From Adineta vaga (taxonomy: Eukaryota > Rotifera): a stretch of 64,000 nucleotides of DNA. Numbering within the stretch: the first letter of the stretch is position 1; each line of letters starts with the position of its first letter. The notes beneath the pieces were generated by a model. The model had not been told where the DNA came from and ran no database searches. It was given only the letters and a program-made list of their open reading frames with translations. The translations under genes were made by a program, and so were the position numbers. Below, piece by piece: positions 46,600 through 56,115 of the stretch. The DNA is taken from contig CP075497.1 of the NCBI GenBank assembly GCA_021613535.1, forward strand, positions 434,001-498,000, given 5' to 3'.

Positions 46600-47638
46600 T
46601 GAAATTCGATTAGTTTCATATAAAATGTCATAGAATCCTCAATTGAGAGATTGACATCTTCATGACTGATTAATATATCTTTTAGTTCGAAAACATATTA
46701 TCGTTAATTATGCTTTAATTACATTTTTAGAGTTCAGAAATTCAAATTCTTTTTCTTTTATTCAAAAAAGAATCTCTGAAGACGAGACAATTTCTTTTGT
46801 TCTTGTTAAACAGATTCAATGATTTGTTGATAAAAATGATCAATTGTCAAATTGAAAAACTAAATTCAAATTTTATTTTTAATTTCTTTTTTTCTTCTTG
46901 AAAACAAGTTTTCATTTCAAAATCGATTGTCGAGTTATTTTATAAATATTTAAAACTTTATCTTAAAAAATTGATAATTTTACAAATCAATTTACAAATT
47001 ATCTTTATTTTCCTATTAAAATAATTTTTTAATCGTATTTCAAAGATTTCAATTATTTTTCTTTTTCAAAATCTTTTCATTGATTTTCATTTGTTCATTG
47101 AGAAATTTTCAAGATTTGATTTGAAAACAAAAAATCTTTGATTTAACAAACATTTTCTTCAAATCAAAACATTTCTTCTGCATAGTTTCATTTCAATTTA
47201 ACAAAAATCGTTTTTTATGACCGAAAAAATTCTTTGAAAAAATAATTTCATCGAAACAAATCAACTTTCGATCTATTTTGCATCGAGTTTTTGAAAAAAA
47301 CAAAAATATTTTCTCACTTTTATTACGAAAAAAAAAATTTTCTTTTCCTTTTTCAAAGTCAAACAATTTCGTTTGAAATACAAAGTTCATTTCAATAAAT
47401 TTTATCAAATCGAAGGATTCGATGATTTTCACAATCTGAAACAAAGATTTTCTCCAAAATCAAATGATAAACCGGCAGGACGATTCAATTGATTTGATTC
47501 TCTTCGTTGACCATTTCCAACAACAACAATCTCGCCTTCTTCATCACCTTCACACCATCGCATTATTCGATGACTTCTATAATCTACCACATAGATTCGA
47601 TTCCATTCATCAACAAACAATCCTTGAGGAGAATTCAT
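46600..47638. repeat. Truncated segmental duplication of 53320-54190
   Basis: Both segments share TATAAAATGTCATAGAATCCTC, AATATATCTTTTA.TTCG, ATTCAAATTCTTTTTCTTTT (given in short pieces) and many further matches down to and into the NHL coding region. The copy here ends abruptly at 47636, where the telomere-like inverted repeat begins. Divergence looks moderate, with many indels in the noncoding part. Confidence 0.8.
47429..47638 (-). pseudogene. Truncated NHL gene fragment
   Basis: Matches the last part of the gene at 53934: NSPQGLFVDEWNRIYV then RIMRW and SNQLNRPAGLSFDF. It starts at the repeat junction (47636-47639) and near its end has a 2-bp deletion relative to the paralogue (GAAAATCTTTGTTTCAG versus GGAAATCTGTATGTTTCAG), which shifts the frame to a stop. 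It lacks all upstream exons. Confidence 0.85.
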
Positions 47639-47698
47639 GGGTGTGTGTGGGTACTCTTTAATTTGGGCCTACATCCACCCACCCACACCCACACCCTT
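47637..47698. repeat. Telomere-like inverted repeat at a rearrangement junction
   Basis: TGGGTGTGTGTGGGTAC on the left, CCACCCACCCACACCCACACCC on the right (22-base arm; core CCCACACCCACACCC). The left edge abuts the truncated NHL copy, the right edge an unrelated gene fragment. Confidence 0.85.
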
Positions 47699-47740
47699 TT
47701 CTACGTTTTTGGTAGTAGTGCAACGTTAGGAAAAACTTCG

Positions 47741-48412
47741 CAGCATCAGTGATCATAGTTAATCCATTCAATGGTACACAACGATATCGAGCAATGACGA
47801 CAGAAAGTGATGGTGAAATATTTGCTTTACGTGTTGATAGTAGTACAGGAAATTTATATTCAGTGCAATTGAACCATGAAATGAAAAGTCCTACAAGTAT
47901 CGTTCAGACAGATCCAAGTAATTTTATAGCTGAACAATGGGTAAATATAACCAAAGCTAGTGGCATGCAATCAGATTCAATGGAATTCTTTTTCAATTCA
48001 ACAGCTCATGAATATTTTGTGACAGTGTCCTACGATTCTGATTATCTTGTCGGTATTGATGTATAGTACAACGAAAAATAATAAATGAAACTAGAAATTC
48101 GAATTTACCAGCATATTTATGTTATGCCAATAAAACAGATGCTTTTTATGGTATTCAAGAAGTTCAAGAAAAACGTGCTTGTCGTTTAATACGTTTAAAT
48201 CCTAATACTGGCACCCTGGATATTCTGTCTCCTGACTTTAATGATTTTCTCGCATCGACTGGAACTTGTTATGGAGGTTATTATTTTACAATGATTGTTA
48301 AGAGTCTACATAAACGAAATATTCTCACATTTGATTTAATCAACAAAGGACGAATAATAGCAAATAATACAGCAGATGCATATCTCGATTCAGTTGCATT
48401 TGTTCCAACTTA
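47741..48412 (+). pseudogene. Beta-propeller-like gene fragment with frameshift
   Basis: The frame at 47749-48066 contains NPFNGTQRYRAMTTESDGEI, YSVQLNHEMKSP and F-V-T-V-S-Y-D-S-D-Y-L-V-G. It breaks at GTATAG (48060-48065) and resumes in another frame from about 48068 to TAA near 48412 (NLPAYLCYANKTDAFYGIQE, ACRLIRLNPNTGTLDIL, YLDSVAFVPT). A 5-bp insertion/duplication (GTATAGTA) explains the shift. No start or signal peptide remains; the 5' end lies at or beyond the inverted repeat at 47698. I do not recognise the family; repeated short beta strands suggest a propeller. Confidence 0.65.
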
Positions 48413-48843
48413 ATTACAAGGCTTTCTTTCGAAAAACTAGACGATTTTTTGTACGACTATGTTTTTCAATGCAATAAAAGACACAAAAATGCACTGTTGA
48501 ATTACTGTTCAATACTGTTTAATTGAGATAAATTCTTTGATTTTGCTATTTTAAATGTTATAGTCAGGTTTGGTGATTGAGAAGAACAATCACAAAAAAT
48601 AGTTCTAACAAATATATTATAAAAGGTAGATTACACCATGGAAGGTTAGAAGAACTTTGTTTCATTATTTTATTCTAATCAAAGTCAAGAAATCAGTTTG
48701 ATTAAATGGACAGAAACAATCATTATAATGCAATTATTTTGATTTTTCGAGAAATATAGCTGATTATCAAGGGTAGAAGAAATATTTGATAAAAGAAAAT
48801 TTGTGATCATCTTGATCATTCATGAATAGTCTTTTGATTACAG

Positions 48844-50270
48844 TCAGTTACGATCACGTTCGTGACTGTAATCGTGTCTGTTCGGGCGCTCCTGCTGATT
48901 GATCGGGTTGTGTGTGTTGTTGACTGTACCATTTGATATGGTTTGGTCGCTCATTGAATGTTGATCCAAGGATTGTTCTTCAATATTGAAAAGGATACCT
49001 TTCATATCGGGCCATAGACAAGCTTTGTTGAGGTCATCCCAAATAGTACCACCCGGGCACGATTCCAGCCACATATTTACACCGTCGCACATAGCGAAAC
49101 CTTTCTCGCTGAAAGTCAATGGTCCAGTTCCACTTACACCTTCGCATGGGTTGGCATGAACTAGAACAACATGAGAATTGAATTATCTTGCTGTTTCCAA
49201 CTTTAGTTCGATTAATTTTACCTTCTTGGCAGTTAAGACCATACGAGGTACTTTGATTGCAGATGCAAACATATTTCAGAGCAGCATCTAATCGGAACGA
49301 CTGACAGCGTGAGTCGGATGTTTCACCACATGGTTTTAGGGTTTGACAGACATGGACATCCAGTTCACAAACCTTCCCATCGAAACCAAATGGGCACTGA
49401 CACTGATATGAGGTTTTATCAGTTGGAATGCATCGACCATCGTTGAGACATGGGTGCGAGGTGCACGGATTTTCCACGGGATCCAATTCTAGAATAATCA
49501 GAAAAAACTTTCTTTAAGCTGAAGCGAAAAAAAACAAGAGTATACTGCGTTCACATCGGCGTGAGTAATCATCGTAGTGAAGACCGTAGGGGCACGATTG
49601 TTCAAAACCACGACCATCATCGATGCAAACAACGAATTTACGACCCATCTCCAATGGGATTACAGTTTCAGGACTTTGACCTTGACAGAGAATATCTAAA
49701 ATACGAGAAAAAACATTATTTATACTCCAACAAACAACCACAAGCTTACCAGCGGGATCCGAGGTGACTTGCGTATCCGTATGAAGATCCGTAGGTTTCA
49801 TACCTTGGACAATGCCTTGAAGTGTATTTGGTTGGTGTTGTTGGACCGCTGAGCACTGGTGAGGTGTTGGCATCGCTGATGGATTGGAGTTCATCACTAG
49901 GCTCTTTAATTGGATTCGAAATCGAATCGGTATGACCAGACTTGATATCTTCAGGCTTGTATTCGACTTTGCATGAAACGGGAAAGTTTTTTGCATTGAA
50001 TATAACAGTCAAACCAATGGTCCGAGCAGCTGTATCTTGGAGTTTTGTATCACGCAGTTCAGCGTAGACCTTTGCATTCAAATCAATCGTATTCGCTCCT
50101 GAGTGTGTCACTTTGCCAGTGATCACATTTTCATTCTTAGCAGAGCGCACAACAGCACCTAACAAAAATATAACTGCAGTTTTTATCCAGGTGCTTGTCA
50201 AATACTCACTTTCAATAACACAGAAGAAGACGGAGGCGATAAACGCTAGCAGAAATCGACGACGAATCAT
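48844..50270 (-). CDS. Secreted chitin-binding (CBM14/peritrophin) and EGF-domain protein
   Basis: A signal-peptide exon (MIRRRFLLAFIASVFFCVIE; start 50270) is followed by a Lys/Thr-rich exon. Then comes a CBM14 domain (LCQGQSPETVIPLEMGRK, FVVCIDDGRGFEQSCPYGLHY), joined in phase 1 to an EGF-like exon (NPCTSHPCLNDGRCIPTDKT, CQCPFGFDGKVCE) plus a second EGF-like module (CICNQSTSYGLNCQ). A second CBM14 follows (NPCEGVSGTG, FAMCDGVNMWLESCPGG) with a hydrophilic tail. Junctions CGCA|AA-TTG and GAAG|TT-CAT are clean. In the second exon, the N-terminal frame (VTGKVTHSGANTIDLNAKVY) and the frame that reaches the CBM14 donor (DPA|D) differ, so an extra small intron or a 1-bp shift must lie near 49790-49860. 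Probable extracellular chitin- or cuticle-associated protein. Confidence 0.78.
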
Positions 50271-51176
50271 GGAGAATGGACAGTCGTGTACTATGACTTT
50301 TGACACACGGTTCTCTCTATCAGGGACGTTCTATATTACTGTTTTGCTGGTACAAATACGCGGTGGTATTTATACTACGCAATATCTCTTCTTCTATCAC
50401 GTGACTAGCTGTGTGACTCCTCGGCACGATCATCTATACAGAAGAGCATGATTGTTTTTTGAATTAGAAAGGAGAGATGGATGGGATATGTAAGACGAGA
50501 ATCCCTCTTTTCTTTTAAGATTATCAATAATTGATTTTTTTTAATCTTTAACACGATCACTAAAACAACAACAACAAAACAACAAGAGAAATAGAGACGT
50601 AGAACGTTGCTAATATTCGATGATAGGATTCTGTCCATGTTAATAGAAAGTGAATCAAAACAGACCAGCAACTAATGCTGTGTTTGGATGCGTACCTATG
50701 TCAAGAAAAATCATAAACCATCGGTAATTAATCGTGACTTAAACCCGATTTATGCGATTAATCGTCAGTAGTGTAGAACACAACTCGACGATTTGATTCA
50801 AATGATATCTCTTTAGTTCAAATATTCGAGTCTTCAGCGCGCGAGCCCGTTGAGATAGGCTTCTATACTCGGTTGGTAGTCCCGCTACATCAATGCTCCC
50901 GCGTGCTGATCTCATATTAATAGCTTATTCACTTTACTGCTGATTTTGAAATTTAAAAGTCGAGGACTCAAACATTCGAACATTTGAATATTAGAACTAT
51001 CTTGAGGGTGAGTTTATATAAAGATATAGATTCCCAACTACCATGACGCATTTTGAGCTGGCAAAAGATCTCATCGGATGGCCTTGAAATCATCATGAAT
51101 CTAGAAAAACTGAATCAGATGAAGTTGCTTAAGAGAGTGACTAACTCTATGGATAGTATTGTGGAACTCACGTAAA
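50271..51176. other. Gene-free stretch
   Basis: No supported gene. A half copy of the telomere-like repeat, CTTGAGGGTGAG, is at about 51001-51013. Confidence 0.4.
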
Positions 51177-51229
51177 TTTGAGGGTGTGCGTGTGTCAGTA
51201 TTACATCTATCTAACACCCACACCCTTTG
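51177..51229. repeat. Telomere-like inverted repeat
   Basis: TTTGAGGGTGTGCGTGTG and ACACCCACACCCTTTGG. Confidence 0.8.
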
Positions 51230-51558
51230 GAGAAAATCTTTCGATTTTAAAATATGTTTTATTACCAGTTACATTTGGTAATATGATTCGTGAAGGAGTT
51301 TTTGTTAGAGGATTATATTTAGCAAAGCTATATCTAATACAAGTACTAATGTTGATATTGAAATACCAACAACAAATGTATATCAAAGTGTAAAACAACA
51401 TGATGACACGATTTCATGTTAGTTTAGATTTGAATTAATTTGAAAACAAAACTAATATTTTGTGCTTCATTTATAGTATTTATAGTTTATAAAAATAAAG
51501 AATAAAATTTATCATGAGAATTCTTTCGAAATTAACATACGAAAATTGATTGACATAT

Positions 51559-51600
51559 CTTGAGGGTGTGGGTTAAGAGCATAGCCACACCCACACCCGA
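51559..51600. repeat. Telomere-like inverted repeat, shortest copy
   Basis: CTTGAGGGTGTGGGTT, 10-bp loop, CCACACCCACACCCGA. 100 bp upstream of the hydrolase frame. Confidence 0.85.
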
Positions 51601-51699
51601 ATCTTTTATTCACGAAGTTCTGATGGTGATTTGAAGAGGACAAAAAAACAATATTTAATCTTCATTTAGAATAGATTACATAGAGGATTATGTATTTAT

Positions 51700-52962
51700 A
51701 TGACATTTGATGTTGTGAATATAATCTGTATGATATTTAATAGAATGAGAACAATTGATTTCTTGTCAGTTGTACTATTTTTTTGTTACGAATACATAAT
51801 GTTTTTGCAAGTATCTTCTACGATTTATTCAATCTTTTTATTACCAATAGTTCTTAGTGAAATGATCAATGATCATCAAATATTCACAAATAAATTCCTT
51901 GGTAAATCGATTGAAATAAGTGACACACAAACTATTCGCACAATTGATGCATTTCTTCAAGGTGTATTAGAAAGATTTTCAATACCTGGTATTGCACTTG
52001 GTGTTTTTCGAAATGATAAAATAATTCATGCAAAAGGATATGGATATTCAAATATTGAACATCAAGTACCTGTAAAACCTGAAACAGTTTTTCAATCAGG
52101 TTCTGTGGGTAAACAATTTACTTCTATGGCAATAATGATGTTAATTGAAAAAGGAAAATTAAGATTAGATGATAAGATAAAGCAATATTTCCCTGATGCA
52201 CCATCAACATGGAATAATATTACAATTCGACATCTTTTGACACATACATCAGGAATGACTGATTATCCTGATCATATTAATTTACAAGATGATTACACAG
52301 AAGAGGAAATTTATCAAGAAATTAAGAAAAATCCACTTGCATTTCCAGTAGGTGAACAATGGTCATATAGTAATCTTGGATATGTAATGCTTGGAATATT
52401 AATTCGACGTATAACAAATCAATTCTATGGGGATTTTCTCAAAGAAAATGTTTTTAATCCTCTCGGAATGACAACAGCTCGAGTTATTAATGAAACGGAC
52501 ATTATTCCAAATCGTGCTTCAGGATACATTCTCGCCAATGGTGAACTTAAAAATCAGGCATGGGTATCACCGTCATTGAATACTATGGCTGATGGTGCTT
52601 TGTATCTAACTATTTATGATATGGCTAAATGGGATGCCGGACTAAATAATAATCAATTACTAAAAGATCCGAAAAGTTTTGATACAATGTGGTCTCCTGT
52701 AAAACTAAATAATGGTTCGACATATCCATATGGTTTTGGTTGGACTCTTGCACGAGCAAAGAATGGAATGCGTATTGTTGAACATGGTGGTGCATGGCAA
52801 GGATTTAAATCATTTGTTATTAGAATTTTAGAAGAAAAACTCACAATTGTACTCTTCGCTAATCTAGGAGAAACAGAAATCGAGGAACTAGCTAAATTAG
52901 TATTACATTTTTATAAACCAGAATTGGTTCCTAATTTGATTTTGAAATCGATAAATCGATAA
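51700..52962 (+). CDS. Serine beta-lactamase-like hydrolase (class C/PBP4-like fold)
   Basis: Intronless 420-codon frame with the three motifs of the serine beta-lactamase/DD-peptidase superfamily: S135-V-G-K138 (SxxK), Y223-S-N225 (Y-x-N), and H362-G-G364 (KTG equivalent). It has the family's VFQSGSVGKQFT, RHLLTHTSGM and PFGFGW-like (YPYGFGWTL) signatures. The first 55 residues are hydrophobic; the true start may be the Met at residue 16 or 34, giving a signal anchor (MFLQVSSTIYSIFLLPIVLS). Secreted or membrane-anchored hydrolase; substrate could be a peptide, ester or beta-lactam. Bacterial-like and intronless, so a horizontal-transfer candidate, although LACTB-type relatives exist in animals. 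Confidence 0.9.
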   Translation: MTFDVVNIICMIFNRMRTIDFLSVVLFFCYEYIMFLQVSSTIYSIFLLPIVLSEMINDHQIFTNKFLGKSIEISDTQTIRTIDAFLQGVLERFSIPGIALGVFRNDKIIHAKGYGYSNIEHQVPVKPETVFQSGSVGKQFTSMAIMMLIEKGKLRLDDKIKQYFPDAPSTWNNITIRHLLTHTSGMTDYPDHINLQDDYTEEEIYQEIKKNPLAFPVGEQWSYSNLGYVMLGILIRRITNQFYGDFLKENVFNPLGMTTARVINETDIIPNRASGYILANGELKNQAWVSPSLNTMADGALYLTIYDMAKWDAGLNNNQLLKDPKSFDTMWSPVKLNNGSTYPYGFGWTLARAKNGMRIVEHGGAWQGFKSFVIRILEEKLTIVLFANLGETEIEELAKLVLHFYKPELVPNLILKSINR

Positions 52963-53933
52963 TCGACTATGATTTTCATCGAAATCTATGGAAATAAAAT
53001 TATGTCTCACTGACCAAAGCTCAATAAAGCAATTAATTTGTTTGGTCTTTACATAAAATATTATAAGAAGAATAACATTTACTATGTCGTAATACAATGA
53101 CTATGGATTTTTTTTTCTTTAGATTTTTTGTAATATCATCATGAATAAGACGAAATCAAGTAAAACAGGGCACGAGAATCACGTTATTTTCTTCATTCAC
53201 CCTGAAGAGTGCATTATAAATAATAGTTAACAAAGTTTCTAAGGTCTATTATTTGCACACAAGAATGATAAGAAGTAATATATATATGATTATACAAACA
53301 TATCATGAGAACTTTTTTTCTATTTAATCTCATATAAAATGTCATAGAATCCTCAACTTAGACCGATGTCTTCGTGACTAATTGATATATCTTTTAATTC
53401 GCAAATATTTATCGTTAATTTATAATTCAGAAATTCAAATTCTTTTTCTTTTCATCAACAAAGAATCTCTACAGATGAAACAATTTATTTAATTCAATTT
53501 CTTTTTTCTTCAAAACAAATTTTCATTTGAATTAAATTTAAATCAACTAAAATTATGTTTTTCCTTTGTTAAAATAATTGAATTTTTCATTTCAAATTCG
53601 ATTGTTGATTTATTTGATAAATCTTTGAAATTTTTTCTTAAAAAATTTATGATTTTACAAATCGATTTACAAATTATCTTCGTTTTTCAATCAAGATTAT
53701 TTTCCTCCTTCAGAATCTTCGAAAATCAATTTCATTTCATTTCATTTCTAATTGAAAACACTTTGAAATCAATTTGAAAGAAACAAAATTATCAGAAACA
53801 CAAACACCAAATGGAAATCTTTGATTTAACAAACATTTTTATCAAATTAAATCATTTCTTCTGACAAATTTCATTTCAATTTCACTAAAATCGTTTTTTC
53901 TCAAATCTTTTCGTTTGAAATGCAAAGTTCGTT
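52963..53933. other. Noncoding 3' flank of NHL gene, duplicated at 46600
   Basis: Very AT-rich DNA rich in TTTTCATTT and AAATC words. From about 53320 it aligns with 46600-47430. Confidence 0.6.
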
Positions 53934-55493
53934 TCAATGAATTTTATCAAATCGAACGATTCGATGATTTTCACAATCTGAAACATACAGATTTCCTTCT
54001 ATATCAAACGATAAACCTTGAGGAGAATTCAATTGATTTGATTTACTTCCTTCACCATTTCCACCAATAACAATCTGACCTTCGTCCTCTCCTTCATACC
54101 ATCGCATTATTCGATCATTCCCCCAATCTGCCACATAGATTCGATTCCATTCATCAACAAACAATCCTTGAGGAGAATTTAATTGATTGAGATTGTTTCC
54201 CCAAGCATTTCCTCCAGCCACAACAACTCCTTCACGAGCATCTTTTCTCCATTTCATTACACGATTATTCTTCGAATCTGAAACATAAAGAGATTGATCT
54301 TTATCAATAAAGATGAAAGTAGGACAGTTGAGTTGATTTTGTTTATTTCCATTTCCACCTGCAACTAACGTTCCTTCTTTGTTTCCATTCATCTTTTCTA
54401 AATTCCATTTTCTCACTTCATTCTTCTTATAATCAGAAACATAAAGAAATCCATGTTGATCCATTGTTAAACCACAACAATCAATATTTTCAATGAGAAT
54501 TTGTTGTTTTTGATCTCTTGACCATTGCATCACTCGTCTGTTCAAGTAATCAGCAATGATGATTGAACGGTTTTGTTGATCAACAATCACGTCTGTTGGA
54601 CAATTCAATTGATCTATTCTATTTCCTTCTTCATTTTCACCTGCAATGATTTGTCCTTGTTTTTCATCCCATTTCCATTCAACAATACGATGATTTAAAT
54701 GATCAGCAATACAAATGGTTTTGTTTTCATCAACAAAGATTCCATAAGGACGAGAGAGTTGATTTAATTTACTTCCATTTCCATTTCCTCCCGCAACACT
54801 TTTTCCATTTTGTTGAATTTTAATTTCTAAACAATTTTCAAAAGAAAAAAGATTTTTGAAAAAGACATTTGATTTGTCTTTGTGTTTTTAATTAGAAAAT
54901 TTAAATCTTTAAACATGAGTTTAAAATCAACTTTTCATTTCAATAAAATAAGAATTCATAACTTTCAACTTACGTTTCGTTAAAATAATTGAAATTTCAT
55001 TAGTGAATTCTTGACGATGTTCTCGGATTGAAATATTTAATGGATTATTCAGTTCTTCAGTCATTTGATTTAATTTTCCTCGTAAATCCTTCAAATCAAT
55101 TTCATTAAATTCATTTTCTTGTTGAATTTCTTTAATTTGTTCACTTAATTCACTTAACTTTTGTTCGATCTCTGTAACAGATGTTTTAGAATGTTCAACA
55201 ACATTTTGTCGATATTTTTCAGCTGTTTGTTGAATTATTCGAATTGAATTTCTTTCCCATTGATCAATTCGTTTGATCAATGAATGATTTAATGGGTTTT
55301 GTTTCTGTTCGTTTATCCTTTGTTTAAATTGATCATAATTATTGATAACAGCGTTTAATTCTTCATTTAATAATTGTTGATGTTCATTTAAATCTGCCAG
55401 ACAAAATTCTTTTGAACATCCTCTGCAAAGAGTTGTAAATTTTTTATATTTGAGACATTTGAAACATTGTGCTGTGTTGTTTGCCATAGGCAT
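53934..55493 (-). CDS. B-box-like/coiled-coil/NHL-repeat protein (paralogue of 23203-24729)
   Basis: Exon 1 54974-55493 and exon 2 53934-54826 join in phase 1 (ACGAAAC|GTAAGT and TGTTTAG|AAATT) to give 470 aa. A Met two residues downstream is an equal start. The N-terminus has CFKCLKYKKFTTLCRGCSKE then FCLADLNEHQ (B-box-like), and a coiled coil (EIEQKLSELSEQIKEIQQEN). Six NHL blades follow (CPTDVIVDQQNRSIIIADYL, NCPTFIFIDKDQSLYVSDSK, SPQGLFVDEWNRIYVADWGN, SPQGLSFDIEGNLYVSDCEN). Intact. Its 3' part is duplicated and truncated at 47429. Cytosolic scaffold-like protein by domain composition. Confidence 0.87.
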
Positions 55494-56115
55494 TTGTTTG
55501 AATTGAAGTTGATTAAAGAATGAAATGACTATCGATGCATTTGAATATTTTACACAAACATGAGTCAAAGTCAACAAAAATATTTTGATGTAGGAAAAAT
55601 CACTGATTTCAACAGAGTTCGTAATATTAAATCAAACAAATCTAATACAATGAAAAGAATTTATTAATGTTTTTTGTCAAATCAACAAATATTTGAAAAA
55701 ATTTGTTTTTTTTGTGGAAAAGAATAATTTCGTAAAGATATTGAATAGATGTCACTAATGTTAAAATATTTGTCAAAGAAAAAAGTCGCTCTGCATTGGT
55801 AAGACTGACGGTAATCGGTACTCATGTCAATGCCGTTGTCTTACTGATCATTAACACTGAGAGAAGCTCACTTGAAGCTTTTCTCCTAAAAAAAGACATG
55901 AATAAAATCATTATTCTACATAGTAAGACCAACTTGATCGAGACATTAATAAGAATGAATTGTTCAAAAGATTTTAATACAATATCTGACTCATTCTTTC
56001 TCAAGTTGTCACGTAAACAACCGAATATACTGATTGATTTTAGTAGAATACTCCAAAATTGAGCATATTTAGCATGAAGATGAAAAAATAGATCTGTTAA
56101 ACATGTTTTATTTAA
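55494..56115. other. Left flank of piggyBac; probable remnant of the interrupted LDLa gene
   Basis: On the minus strand, the frame of the LDLa gene right of the piggyBac continues open across the single pre-insertion TTAA for about 98 codons, to a stop at 55822. On the plus strand at 55792-55850, a short EGF-like string CIGKTDGNRYSCQCRCLTDH is also readable. I cannot tell which strand was coding. Confidence 0.35.

Noticed and set aside
47193-47444. Phe/Lys-rich minus-strand frame
   Set aside because: Lies in the noncoding 3' flank duplicated from 53.4-53.9 kb; AT-rich composition explains it.
53200-53220. CACCCTGAAGAGTGCATT resembling a half telomere-like arm
   Set aside because: Lacks the CACACCC core and has no partner arm nearby.
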